56,349 nucleotides of DNA from Pelotomaculum sp. PtaB.Bin013 (GTDB lineage: Bacteria; Bacillota; Desulfotomaculia; Desulfotomaculales; Pelotomaculaceae): the NCBI GenBank assembly GCA_002067515.1, contig MVQK01000001.1, positions 1 through 56,349 of the forward strand. The letters run 5' to 3'. Made by a program: the position numbers and the translations under genes. How positions within the stretch are numbered: the stretch's first letter is position 1; each line of letters starts with the position of its first letter. Positions 31,185 to 39,913 of this stretch are shown here, piece by piece. Below the pieces are notes generated by a model, which was not told the DNA's origin, ran no database searches, and saw only the letters and a list, made by a program, of their open reading frames with translations.

Positions 31185-32144
31185 TTAGACACCTATCGTG
31201 TTTTCTGAGGGTAAAATAGAGAATGACCGGCAGTTCGTTAAAAGAGAACTTTTTATAGTTGAGCGATTTTTTAATTTTTGGCTGTACATATTGATGTCTG
31301 CCGTTTCTAAAGTATCTGCGAGAGGCTGTTCCGGTCCGTTTGAGGTTGCGCAACCTGTAGAGAGTGAAATTGGTGGTATCTTATTGAAATTATTGTATTT
31401 AAACATGGCGTCTGAAAGTTTTTTGCATCTTTGTTCAGCGACTTTTTGCGGAGTTCTGGCCAGCATAACAACGAATTCATCCCCGCCTATTCTAGTCACA
31501 ATATCTTCCTTGCGAAAAGTATACTTAAGTAGTTTAGCGGCTATAATGAGGGCTTTGTCGCCAAAACGGTGCCCCATGGTGTCATTAATTATTTTGAGGC
31601 CGTCAACGTCAATCATAATCATGCTGACGGGGTAATTATCACTGCCTTCAAGTAGTTTAATTTGCTCCTCAAAGTAGTAACGGTTATATAAACCGGTTAG
31701 TTTGTCATGGATAAGAAGGTTTTTGTAATGATCGATTTCTTTTTTATAATTTTGTTCGCCGCAGTAATCGGCTTCGGGTAACGCTAGCAGCCCGGAAATT
31801 TGAGTAGCGAAAGCGCTGCATATTTTTCTTGATTTTGGTGTCATTTCTGAGCGTTTTTTTAAAACTAGGTATAGTATTCCTTTATTTATTCCGTTCCGAT
31901 CTTTTAATTCGAATTGTATACAGTTTTTTAATTGTTGTATTTTTTCAAGATCTGAATTGATTAAGGGACTGGAAGAAATTATCTCATAGCCTTCCGAATT
32001 ACGACAACAAACCATGACTTGGCGCAGGTTGAGCGCTTTCCTGAAAGTATTTGTCAGGGACGCGACTATCCGCGCAGGTTCTTTTATTTGTGAAAAGCTA
32101 AGACAATATAGTTCCTCAAAAAGTTCCTTTTTCAAGAAAATCAC
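31185..32144 (-). CDS. Diguanylate cyclase with GAF-like sensor
   Basis: 319 residues. Residues 1-135 form a GAF-like sensory domain (LTNTFRKALNLRQVMVCC, FELKDRNGINKGILYLVLKK). The GGDEF domain has DKLTGLYNRYYF, MIMIDVDGLKIINDTMGHRFG and RIGGDEFVVML with an intact active site, so it should make c-di-GMP. The final motif reads ADINMYSQK where family members usually have ADKAMY. The GTG start has only a weak ribosome site. It is convergent with the GTPase gene and lies beside a cyclic-nucleotide-domain gene. Confidence 0.85.
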   Translation of the reverse strand: MIFLKKELFEELYCLSFSQIKEPARIVASLTNTFRKALNLRQVMVCCRNSEGYEIISSSPLINSDLEKIQQLKNCIQFELKDRNGINKGILYLVLKKRSEMTPKSRKICSAFATQISGLLALPEADYCGEQNYKKEIDHYKNLLIHDKLTGLYNRYYFEEQIKLLEGSDNYPVSMIMIDVDGLKIINDTMGHRFGDKALIIAAKLLKYTFRKEDIVTRIGGDEFVVMLARTPQKVAEQRCKKLSDAMFKYNNFNKIPPISLSTGCATSNGPEQPLADTLETADINMYSQKLKNRSTIKSSLLTNCRSFSILPSENTIGV

Positions 32145-32232
32145 TCTTTTGCGATGGTTATCTAATATTAATATCGTAAACTTGAATCAATTACTTTACA
32201 CTTTAAAATGTCTAAAAAGAATTATTATTAAA

Positions 32233-33444
32233 CTATTGCTGTCGCATATCTTGCCAGATTTCTCTTGCCCGTCCAACTATTCCCGGCAAAGTTTCTCTCG
32301 CAGGATGTTTTAAAATTGTATCCAACCACCTGAATCCTTCTTTTGAATTGCCTAATTTCAAATTCAATACCCCAAGAAGATAAATAATATTCATTTCCAG
32401 CCTTGGATCACTTAAATTTTCCTTTTCATAAGCTTCTTTAAAACGGGCTATGGCAAGCTGCAGGTATTTTATTTCTGAATTAATATCTTTCTTGAACCTG
32501 TATAACCAGCTCATTTTCAAGAATATATTGCCTCTTTTGGAATTTTTAATTTTAAGATTTTTCATCGAGAGTATAAATAGAAGAAATGCTTGAATTGAAT
32601 GTTCAAGGGTGCGTACTCCGCTGTAGTCAAAATTATCATGTTTCCATAATGGTTCGATCTGTTTAAGGATTTCCTCTTTTTGTCCGTCATTAAGTTTTAT
32701 TAGATAGGTTTCTTCGTTAAATGCATAACCGCATTGGGGACAAATTACTATTTCGTAGTAAATTGGATTTATATGTTCATAGTGGTTGCATAAATCATCA
32801 TCGACTTTTTTAATACGTAGAGAACTGGACCGGACGTGGGAAGTATTTATTTTATTATCACATATCGGACAGATATATTCTTTCCGGTACAGCATAGTTT
32901 TTATTTTTTCATCAGTCAGTTTTTCTTCAGGCAATAGTAATTCTGAAGTGTTATCAACGTCGTCTAAATTCAGTTTAAAACCGGATATGGTGTTAAATGC
33001 TTCGGTTAATTCCATATTTTTCATATTTGCCTGTCTAAGTCTTCTGCTTAGGTTAATAATTATTTTAATGGCAACTTCTTGGTTTTCTCTTAAAAAATCA
33101 AAAAATTGATTTCTCTCCAACTGAAAAAGGACTGTATCCTCAGCGGCCCTTGCATACGCGGAACGCCCCAACCCGTCGAGCAATGACATTTCGCCGATTA
33201 TCTCGGGAGGTGTCAACGTCTGAAGAATTATATCATTACCATTAGAGTCGAGATTATATATATCGACTTTCCCCGATAAAACAACATACATGCATGTTCC
33301 TTCACCACCTTCCTTGAAGATAGTCGAATTATTTGTAAATCGGACGACTTTTAAGTTTTTTACGAGTTCTTTTAAAATGCTCTCTTCTGTGTCTTTAAGG
33401 AAAGGGATTTTTTTCATAATCTTAATAGCTAGTTCTGTATCCAA
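32233..33444 (-). CDS. Cyclic nucleotide-binding domain fused to DUF2225 zinc/TPR protein
   Basis: 403 residues from TTG behind GGCGGTGAT. Residues 1-140 are a CRP-like cNMP-binding beta roll (FKEGGEGTCMYVVLSGKVDI, PPEIIGEMSLLDGLGRSAYA). Residues 190-395 match DUF2225: two zinc-binding Cys pairs (CPICDNK and CPQCGYAF) and TPR-like helices. There is no DNA-binding domain, so it is not a classical Crp regulator. The phosphate-binding cassette sequence GEMSLLDGLGRSA has the usual RSA form. It probably senses a nucleotide and passes the signal by protein contacts. Confidence 0.8.
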   Translation of the reverse strand: MDTELAIKIMKKIPFLKDTEESILKELVKNLKVVRFTNNSTIFKEGGEGTCMYVVLSGKVDIYNLDSNGNDIILQTLTPPEIIGEMSLLDGLGRSAYARAAEDTVLFQLERNQFFDFLRENQEVAIKIIINLSRRLRQANMKNMELTEAFNTISGFKLNLDDVDNTSELLLPEEKLTDEKIKTMLYRKEYICPICDNKINTSHVRSSSLRIKKVDDDLCNHYEHINPIYYEIVICPQCGYAFNEETYLIKLNDGQKEEILKQIEPLWKHDNFDYSGVRTLEHSIQAFLLFILSMKNLKIKNSKRGNIFLKMSWLYRFKKDINSEIKYLQLAIARFKEAYEKENLSDPRLEMNIIYLLGVLNLKLGNSKEGFRWLDTILKHPARETLPGIVGRAREIWQDMRQQ

Positions 33445-33631
33445 GATATCACCGCCAAAAATATTATTAATTTTTTTAATTATAACATAAAATGCTGAGA
33501 CAAATTACCTTAAATGTTTTCTGTTTGTTAAAAAGGAAGAAAAACCAATATTCGTTTGGCATGACAAAAATATTTTTGGTTTCTTTGCATACATCTTTCG
33601 TATGAATAATATATCTATATATTAAAGTCAG

Positions 33632-33772
33632 TTAAAAAATCAAATAAAAATAGACAAGTATAAGTGCGGCAAATACTGGATAGCCTAAGACAACAGAATA
33701 GTTATCTAAAACCTCAAATAGAATGTTTCCTTTTTTCCCATTTATTTTCTTATTGTTTTTAATCTGTTTCAT
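33632..33772 (-). CDS. Possible 46-residue single-pass membrane peptide
   Basis: A frame with a very basic head (MKQIKNNKKINGKKGN), then FEVLDNYSVVLGYPVFAALI and a hydrophobic end LVYFYLIF. The composition is protein-like, but no ribosome site precedes the ATG. It lies in an AT-rich intergenic region of about 410 bases between two divergent genes, which otherwise holds nothing I can support. Confidence 0.3.
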   Translation of the reverse strand: MKQIKNNKKINGKKGNILFEVLDNYSVVLGYPVFAALILVYFYLIF

Positions 33773-33862
33773 GAAATCATGGAAGGATTTTTTATTTATT
33801 AGCAGAACTTACTTCTGGTGTAGTTTTATTGCTAATATTTTTACCAGGTAAAGGGGATGGCT

Positions 33863-35098
33863 ATGGAGGTAATTAGTTATACGATCCAAGCGGTTTTAAC
33901 GGTGTTTACTTTTTATTGCTTTGTTATCTCGCTTTTCGGTTTTTACCGCAAACATGAGGACTGTTTACTACCGCCTAGTTCCCGACTTGCCGTAGTAGTG
34001 GCGGCCCACAATGAGGAGAGGGTCATCGGTGAATTAATAAGGAACCTTCATGGATTAAATTACCCAAAAGATTTATATGACATATATGTTGTAGCGGACA
34101 ACTGTATTGACGATACGGCGAAAATAGCGGCTGAAAGAGGCGCCCTGGTTATTGAAAGGTTTAACAATGTGGAGAAAGGGAAAGGTTATGCGCTTGAATA
34201 CGCTTTTAACGAAATATTTAATTCCGGCATAGAATATGACGCGGTTGTTGTCTTTGATGCGGACAACCTGGTTTCCAAAGATTTTTTAATGATAATGAAC
34301 ACACACTTGTTAAAGGGCGAAAAGATTATTCAGGGCTATTTGGACACAAAAAATGCCGAGGATACTTGGATAACTAAGGCTATCTATATATGTTACATTA
34401 TTACAAACCGTTTCTTACAACTGGCAAAATATAATTTAGGTTTGACCTGTGCCCTCGGAGGCACGGGAATGTGTCTTTCTGTTGATGTTCTTAAAAAGTA
34501 TGGTTGGGGTATGACTTCGCTGACTGAAGATCTTGAATTCCAGACAAAGGCGCTGATGAACAATCTTAAAGTCACCTGGGCGCACGACGCCAGGATTTAT
34601 GATGAAAAGCCGCTTACTCTGATGCAGTCATGGCGCCAGCGCAAACGCTGGATGCAGGGTCACTGCAACGTAGCCGGGCGTTATATGTTTAAATTATTGT
34701 GGGAGGGTATTACCAACAAAAATTTCGCGATGGTTGACGGGGCATTATATTTGGTCCAGCCGTTCTTTTGGATGTTTACCGGGCTAGGTATGATCACCAA
34801 TATCATTATCGGACCTGAGATATTGATGGAGAACCCCCAGTGGGCGGTATTAGGTTTCTTCGCCCAATTCTTTTACTTTAGCCTGGGGCTGGCGATGGAA
34901 AGAGTAAGACCAAAAGTTTATTGGTGGCTGTTTTTTTACCCGATTTTTGCTATTACATGGATTCCTGTTGCATACATCGGGTTTGCCATGCGCAAGAATA
35001 AAGAATGGAATCATACTTTGCATATCAGGGATATTAAACATGAAAATCTGCAGAATCTTTATTTGCCAGCCAAAGCTGATGACCGGAGGACCAGTTAG
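33863..35098 (+). CDS. Family 2 processive glycosyltransferase, membrane
   Basis: About 411 residues. An N-terminal membrane helix is followed by a GT2 catalytic domain with AVVVAAHNEE, VVFDADNLV, TEDLEFQTKAL and QRKRWMQG, the D, DxD, TED and QxxRW set of BcsA/HasA-type enzymes. Three or four C-terminal membrane helices follow. It builds an extracellular polysaccharide of unknown sugar. Two ATGs compete: the one at 33863 has AAAGGGG six bases before it, the one at 33857 touches it. No c-di-GMP-binding PilZ domain is present, although a diguanylate cyclase lies nearby. Confidence 0.85.
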   Translation: MEVISYTIQAVLTVFTFYCFVISLFGFYRKHEDCLLPPSSRLAVVVAAHNEERVIGELIRNLHGLNYPKDLYDIYVVADNCIDDTAKIAAERGALVIERFNNVEKGKGYALEYAFNEIFNSGIEYDAVVVFDADNLVSKDFLMIMNTHLLKGEKIIQGYLDTKNAEDTWITKAIYICYIITNRFLQLAKYNLGLTCALGGTGMCLSVDVLKKYGWGMTSLTEDLEFQTKALMNNLKVTWAHDARIYDEKPLTLMQSWRQRKRWMQGHCNVAGRYMFKLLWEGITNKNFAMVDGALYLVQPFFWMFTGLGMITNIIIGPEILMENPQWAVLGFFAQFFYFSLGLAMERVRPKVYWWLFFYPIFAITWIPVAYIGFAMRKNKEWNHTLHIRDIKHENLQNLYLPAKADDRRTS

Positions 35099-35154
35099 AG
35101 TTTAGGTATCAATTCTTGCCCCTAAAATAGGACGAAAATAATGATTAATTAGCA

Positions 35155-35195
35155 ATCCCGTACCACTTTGAGAGTGATACGGGATATCTTTTTTG
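35155..35195 (+). terminator. Terminator of the glycosyltransferase gene
   Basis: ATCCCGTACCACT pairs with AGTGATACGGGAT (one mismatch), loop of about five bases, then ATCTTTTTTG. Confidence 0.8.
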
Positions 35196-35346
35196 CTATT
35201 TCACGGAATATAAAATTTGATGTATAATTTACTCAGTTTGGAGCAGCGCTTGTTATTAGTGCGATTTTATTTGTAAAAGGTAACTTTTTACTATCCTGTT
35301 AACCCTTAAAAAGATTATTTTTACCACAGAATTATTATTGTATTAT

Positions 35347-35364
35347 TATGCATAATTATGTATA
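35347..35364 (+). promoter_or_regulatory. ARG box (ArgR operator) upstream of argJ
   Basis: TATGCATAATTATGTATA is an 18-bp near-perfect palindrome (one mismatched pair) and fits the ARG-box consensus TNTGNATWWWWATNCANA at 17 of 18 positions. It lies 119 bases upstream of argJ. ArgR bound to arginine would repress the whole cluster. I did not find a second good box in tandem. Confidence 0.65.
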
Positions 35365-35482
35365 ATTATAAATATTGGCATAAGCTTGATGGAAGAGTTT
35401 AATGTTAAAATGTACATACAATCAGTTGACTTGCGAAGATGTATTAATAAACATTTTCTAATTAAAATGGGAGGTTGCTTTA

Positions 35483-36694
35483 GTGGAGAGCGAATGTAAT
35501 CTATCCGGCGGAGTAACAGCGGCTGCCGGCTTTCAGGCGGGCACGGCTTCCGCCGGGATAAAGTATAAGATAAAAAAAGATATAGCTGTAATTTGTTCTA
35601 ACGTACCGGCAGTAGCTGCCGGGGTTTTTACTACTAACATTGTAAAAGCCGCGCCGGTTTTAGTTTCAATGGAACGTATTGCCGGAGGGAAAGCGCAGGC
35701 GATTGTTATGAATAGCGGAAACGCCAATGCGTGCAACGGTGAACAGGGGATGGGCGATGCTCTGGCAATGGCATCCGCGGCGGCCACCGTTCTGGGAATT
35801 CCTGAGGAACTTGTTCTTGTGGCTTCCACCGGGGTGATTGGACAGAAAATGCCTATGGAAAAAGTGCTGCTGGGTATTCGGCAAGCTGCCGGTGAAATAA
35901 GCGCGGTTGGAGGCACAATGGCAGCCGAGGCGATTATGACTACCGACACTGTTCCCAAAGAGACTGCCCGGAAAATTGTCATAGGTGGAAAAACGGTGAC
36001 TGTTGGCGGGATGGCTAAAGGTTCAGGGATGATTCACCCTGATATGGCCACCTTATTATGCTTTATTACTACAGACGCCGCAATATCTCCTAACTGTCTT
36101 CAGCGGGCACTAAAACATGCTGTTTCTTGCAGCTTTAACATGATTTCTGTAGATAGGGATACCAGTACCAACGATACGGCGGTAGTTCTTGCAAACGGTT
36201 TTGCCGGGAACCCGGTTATTGACAATGAAGGTGATGAATACATATCGTTTCGTGATGTTTTGACTGATGTCTGTGTTAACCTAGCTATAGATATTGCCAG
36301 GGACGGAGAGGGTGCGACCAAACTAATCCAAGTGGAGACACGCAACGCGCTTACCCTTGAAGATGCCCGCCTGGCAGCGAAGTCAGTAGCCGGGTCAAAT
36401 TTGGTCAAAGCAGCGATATTTGGCCGGGACGCCAACTGGGGAAGAGTTTTATGCGCCGCCGGTTACTCTGGGGCTAATTTTGACCCTGGTAGGGTAGATA
36501 TTTTTCTCGGGAACGAACAGGTTACTAAGAAAGGTTGTTCTGTCGAGTTCAGCGAGGAAAGAGCTTTGGAAGTTTTAAATAATGATACTGTAAGGATCAT
36601 TATTGATTTTAATATTGGAAAATATGATGCTACAGCCTGGGGTTGCGATCTTACCTATGATTACGTCAGAATAAATGGAGATTACCGGACATAG
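35483..36694 (+). CDS. argJ: Bifunctional ornithine acetyltransferase / N-acetylglutamate synthase
   Basis: 403 residues from GTG behind GGGAGG. ArgJ transfers the acetyl group from N-acetylornithine to glutamate and often also uses acetyl-CoA. The protein self-cleaves before a Thr in the KGSGMIHPDMATLL motif (about residue 190), which is intact. The C-terminal part contains GRDANWGRVLCAAGY. First gene of the argJ-B-C-D run, 118 bases after the ARG box. It makes the acetyl cycle possible without argE or a separate argA. Confidence 0.93.
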   Translation: MESECNLSGGVTAAAGFQAGTASAGIKYKIKKDIAVICSNVPAVAAGVFTTNIVKAAPVLVSMERIAGGKAQAIVMNSGNANACNGEQGMGDALAMASAAATVLGIPEELVLVASTGVIGQKMPMEKVLLGIRQAAGEISAVGGTMAAEAIMTTDTVPKETARKIVIGGKTVTVGGMAKGSGMIHPDMATLLCFITTDAAISPNCLQRALKHAVSCSFNMISVDRDTSTNDTAVVLANGFAGNPVIDNEGDEYISFRDVLTDVCVNLAIDIARDGEGATKLIQVETRNALTLEDARLAAKSVAGSNLVKAAIFGRDANWGRVLCAAGYSGANFDPGRVDIFLGNEQVTKKGCSVEFSEERALEVLNNDTVRIIIDFNIGKYDATAWGCDLTYDYVRINGDYRT

Positions 36695-36706
36695 GAGGGG
36701 TTTAGG

Positions 36707-37594
36707 ATGTCTACAGCCATTGAAAAAGCGGCTATTTTAGTGGAGGCTTTGCCATATATAAAGAAATTTTACGGCAAGACTGTTGTGATAAAATACGGCG
36801 GCCACGCTATGATTAACAATGAACTTAAAGAAGCCGTGCTTACCGATGTGGTGCTGATGAAATATGTTGGGATACAGCCGGTGATTGTTCACGGGGGCGG
36901 CCCGGAAATAACCGGAATGCTGAAACGGGTAGGCAAAGAGTCAAGATTTGTAGACGGTTTACGGGTTACAGACGAGGAAACCATGGAAATTGTCGAAATG
37001 GTTCTGGCAGGTAAGATTAACAAGGATATTGTAGCCCAGATCAACCGCATCGGCGGGCGGGCGGTTGGTTTGTCAGGCAAAGACGCGAACCTGTTCCAAG
37101 CGGTTAAAAAACTGCATAAGATACGGACGCCGGAAGGCAGGGAAGAAATGGCGGACATCGGGTTTGTAGGCGATATCAGCAGGGTTAATCCTGAGATAGT
37201 GGCCACGGCCATTGCCGAAGGGTACATCCCGGTTGTGGCTCCGGTGGCTGTCGGCGCTGCGGGAGAGAGCTATAACGTTAACGCCGACTATGCCGCAGGA
37301 CGACTGGCGGTGGCTCTCAACGCGGATAAGCTGATAATTCTTACCGACGTGGAAGGAATCATGGCCGACCGGAGCGACCCGCATTCTCTTATTTCAGTCC
37401 TGAGGGTAGATGAGGTACCCAACCTAATTAAGCAGGGAAAAATCGACGGAGGGATGATCCCGAAAGTAGAATGCTGTCTGGACGCCTTGGCCGGTGGAGT
37501 TAAATCTACACACATTCTTGACGGCAGGGTTCAACATTCCATTCTATTAGAGGTTTTTACGGATAAGGGAATCGGGACAATGGTGGAAAATTGA
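36707..37594 (+). CDS. argB: Acetylglutamate kinase
   Basis: 295 residues. Amino acid kinase fold with [11 protein letters not shown] (the first lysine contacts ATP), [10 protein letters not shown], and [15 protein letters not shown]. It phosphorylates N-acetylglutamate, usually the arginine-inhibited step in bacteria with the acetyl cycle. An N-terminal helix of the arginine-sensitive type ([16 protein letters not shown]) is present. It starts 12 bases after argJ behind AGGAGGGG, same operon. Confidence 0.94.
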   Translation: MSTAIEKAAILVEALPYIKKFYGKTVVIKYGGHAMINNELKEAVLTDVVLMKYVGIQPVIVHGGGPEITGMLKRVGKESRFVDGLRVTDEETMEIVEMVLAGKINKDIVAQINRIGGRAVGLSGKDANLFQAVKKLHKIRTPEGREEMADIGFVGDISRVNPEIVATAIAEGYIPVVAPVAVGAAGESYNVNADYAAGRLAVALNADKLIILTDVEGIMADRSDPHSLISVLRVDEVPNLIKQGKIDGGMIPKVECCLDALAGGVKSTHILDGRVQHSILLEVFTDKGIGTMVEN

Positions 37595-37614
37595 CTTGTG
37601 AGGAGGAAATGTAG

Positions 37615-38565
37615 TTGAAATATAAGGTATTTGTTGATGGCCAGGAAGGTACTACCGGCTTAAAGATAAATGAACGTTTGTCAGGACGAGCGGATATAGA
37701 TATTCTCAAGATTGATCCTGAAAGACGAAAAGACCCCGAGGAACGCCGTGCGTTTTTAAATAACGCGGATATCGCTTTCTTATGTCTGCCTGATGACGCG
37801 TCCAGGGAATCTGCGGCGCTTGTTACCAATAACAGGACTAAAATTATCGACGCCAGTACTGCCCATAGGACTGATCCCAACTGGACATACGGTATACCGG
37901 AATTAAGCAAAAATCAGCGGGCGCTGATCAAGGATTCGCATAGAGTAGCCGTTCCAGGTTGCCATGCCACGGGGTTCAATATGGCTCTTTATCCGCTTAT
38001 CCAGGAGGGGATAGTACCGAAAGATTACCCGGTAACCTGTCAGTCTGTAACTGGTTATAGCGGAGGCGGAAAAAAATTAATAGAGAAATACGAAGGAACT
38101 GGCGCGGATAAAAAGAACCTAGAAAGTCCTCAGTTTTACGCATTAAGTTTGAAACATAAACATTTACCTGAGATGCAAAAAGTAAATGGGCTTGTATTTC
38201 CACCTCTGTTCACCCCAATTGTTGGCGATTTTTATCAAGGGATGGTTGTCGCGGTTCCTTTGTTAGCGAGATTGTTGAGCAAGAAAATTTCAGCCGAAGA
38301 TGTGCAAAATATTTTGGCTTCATATTACGCATCCGAACGTTTTGTGCGCGTTATGCCGTATGGATCGGAGAGTTACCTCGATAACGGGTTTTTAGACGCT
38401 ACCGGGTGTAATAACACCAACCGGATTGAAATATTTGTTTTTGGAGATAGTGAGCAGATATTGCTTTTATCACGCCTTGACAATCTTGGCAAGGGAGCTT
38501 CGGGAGCGGCGGTACAGAATATGAATATCATGCTTGGTTTAGATGAAGGGATAGGTTTAGAGTAA
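37615..38565 (+). CDS. argC: N-acetyl-gamma-glutamyl-phosphate reductase, type 2 (short)
   Basis: 316 residues from TTG eight bases after GAGGAGG. The start VFVDGQEGTTGLKI and the catalytic Cys in VPGCHATGF identify the short, type 2 ArgC rather than the approximately 345-residue type 1 with a GASGYTG start that is usual in Clostridia. It reduces the acyl phosphate to the semialdehyde with NADPH. It lies third, after argB, whereas most argC genes precede argJ. Both facts suggest that this copy was acquired or swapped in. Confidence 0.9.
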   Translation: MKYKVFVDGQEGTTGLKINERLSGRADIDILKIDPERRKDPEERRAFLNNADIAFLCLPDDASRESAALVTNNRTKIIDASTAHRTDPNWTYGIPELSKNQRALIKDSHRVAVPGCHATGFNMALYPLIQEGIVPKDYPVTCQSVTGYSGGGKKLIEKYEGTGADKKNLESPQFYALSLKHKHLPEMQKVNGLVFPPLFTPIVGDFYQGMVVAVPLLARLLSKKISAEDVQNILASYYASERFVRVMPYGSESYLDNGFLDATGCNNTNRIEIFVFGDSEQILLLSRLDNLGKGASGAAVQNMNIMLGLDEGIGLE

Positions 38566-38574
38566 GGAGGTTTC

Positions 38575-39774
38575 ATGATGAACACAAAAGAAATAATCGA
38601 GTTGGGCGATAAATACCTAATGCGCAATGTGGGACGCCTCCAGTTGGCCCCGGTGAAAGGCGAGGGCGCCTTGATGTGGGACGCCGACAGAAAGGAATAC
38701 CTGGACTTTGTAAGTGGCATTGCTGTCAACAATCTGGGTCACTGTCACCCGGAAGTAGTGGATGCTATTAGCCAGCAGGCTAAAAAGCTCATTCACTGCT
38801 CCAACCTGTATTACATTGAGCCCCAGGCGCTTTTGGCAAAGCTGTTAGCGGAGAATTCAGCCATGGATAAGGCTTTTTTTTGCAACAGCGGTGCGGAGGC
38901 CAACGAAGCGGCGATTAAATTGGCCCGTAAATACGCCAAGATCAAGCATGGAACGGAAAAGGTGGAAATTGTCACCGCCTTGAATTCCTTCCACGGCCGG
39001 ACCCTGGCGGCTATTACCGCGACGGGGCAACCTAAATATCAAAAAGGGTTTGAGCCACTACCTGGCGGGTTCAAATACGTTCCATTTAATGATTTAGATA
39101 CTTTGGAGCAGGCTGTCGGCCCGGCCACTTGCGCTGTGATGCTTGAACCGGTTCAGGGGGAAGGCGGTGTCAATGTGGCGTCGCGTTACTACTTGGAAGG
39201 AGTGAAAATGCTCTGCCAAGAACATGGCGCGTTGCTGATTTTCGACGAAGTGCAGACCGGTTTGGGGCGAACCGGACGTTTTTTGGCTTATCAGCACTAC
39301 GGTGTGGAGCCTGATATCATTACCCTGGCTAAAGCGCTGGGCGGGGGTTTTCCTATCGGCGCCATGCTGGCGACAGACGAAGTCGCCGCGGCTTTCCAGC
39401 CGGGGGATCATGCCTCCACTTTTGGCGGCAACCCGCTGGCCTGTGCTGCCGCGCTGGCTGCCATGGATTTGCTGCTTACTGGTGGCGTGGTGGAAAATGC
39501 AGCCGCCGTGGGCGCCTATATGTATGATAAGCTGGTGGAGTTGGCCGGAAAATATGATTATGTAAAAGAAGTTCGCGGGCTCGGCCTTTTGCTGGGAATT
39601 GAGTTAAAAATAGAAGGCAAGGATATCGTTAACGGTTGCCGTGAGAAAGGACTTTTAATCAATTGTGTCAATAATAATGTACTTCGTTTTATCCCACCGC
39701 TGACAATAACAAAGCAGGATGTAGACCATGCTGTGGGGATACTGGAGGGAGTTATGGGTAATTGCTCAGTATGA
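38575..39774 (+). CDS. argD: Acetylornithine aminotransferase
   Basis: 399 residues, starting at ATGATG behind AAGGAGGTTTC. Class III PLP aminotransferase with FCNSGAEANEAAIKLAR, LIFDEVQTGLGRTG and the PLP lysine in ITLAKALGGGFPIGAML (about 252). It makes N-acetylornithine from the semialdehyde, with glutamate as donor. It starts 9 bases after argC. The 139 bases after it carry no terminator that I can see, so transcription may continue into carB. Confidence 0.93.
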   Translation: MMNTKEIIELGDKYLMRNVGRLQLAPVKGEGALMWDADRKEYLDFVSGIAVNNLGHCHPEVVDAISQQAKKLIHCSNLYYIEPQALLAKLLAENSAMDKAFFCNSGAEANEAAIKLARKYAKIKHGTEKVEIVTALNSFHGRTLAAITATGQPKYQKGFEPLPGGFKYVPFNDLDTLEQAVGPATCAVMLEPVQGEGGVNVASRYYLEGVKMLCQEHGALLIFDEVQTGLGRTGRFLAYQHYGVEPDIITLAKALGGGFPIGAMLATDEVAAAFQPGDHASTFGGNPLACAAALAAMDLLLTGGVVENAAAVGAYMYDKLVELAGKYDYVKEVRGLGLLLGIELKIEGKDIVNGCREKGLLINCVNNNVLRFIPPLTITKQDVDHAVGILEGVMGNCSV

Positions 39775-39913
39775 CGTGACGCTTACCTGTAGGACGATTA
39801 GGGAGCTCTAATTCAAAGGAGCGAATGAGTCTACTGATTAGTAGAGAACTGTCTAAGTGAGCGAAGCAGTGAGTTTGACCTTCGCCCGAGAGTGAATGAC
39901 GGGAGGTTTGGCA

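Noticed and set aside
39825-39860. An 11-codon frame with AAAGGAGCG upstream of carB as a leader peptide
   Set aside because: Only one Arg, no terminator/antiterminator pair nearby, and such short frames arise often by chance.
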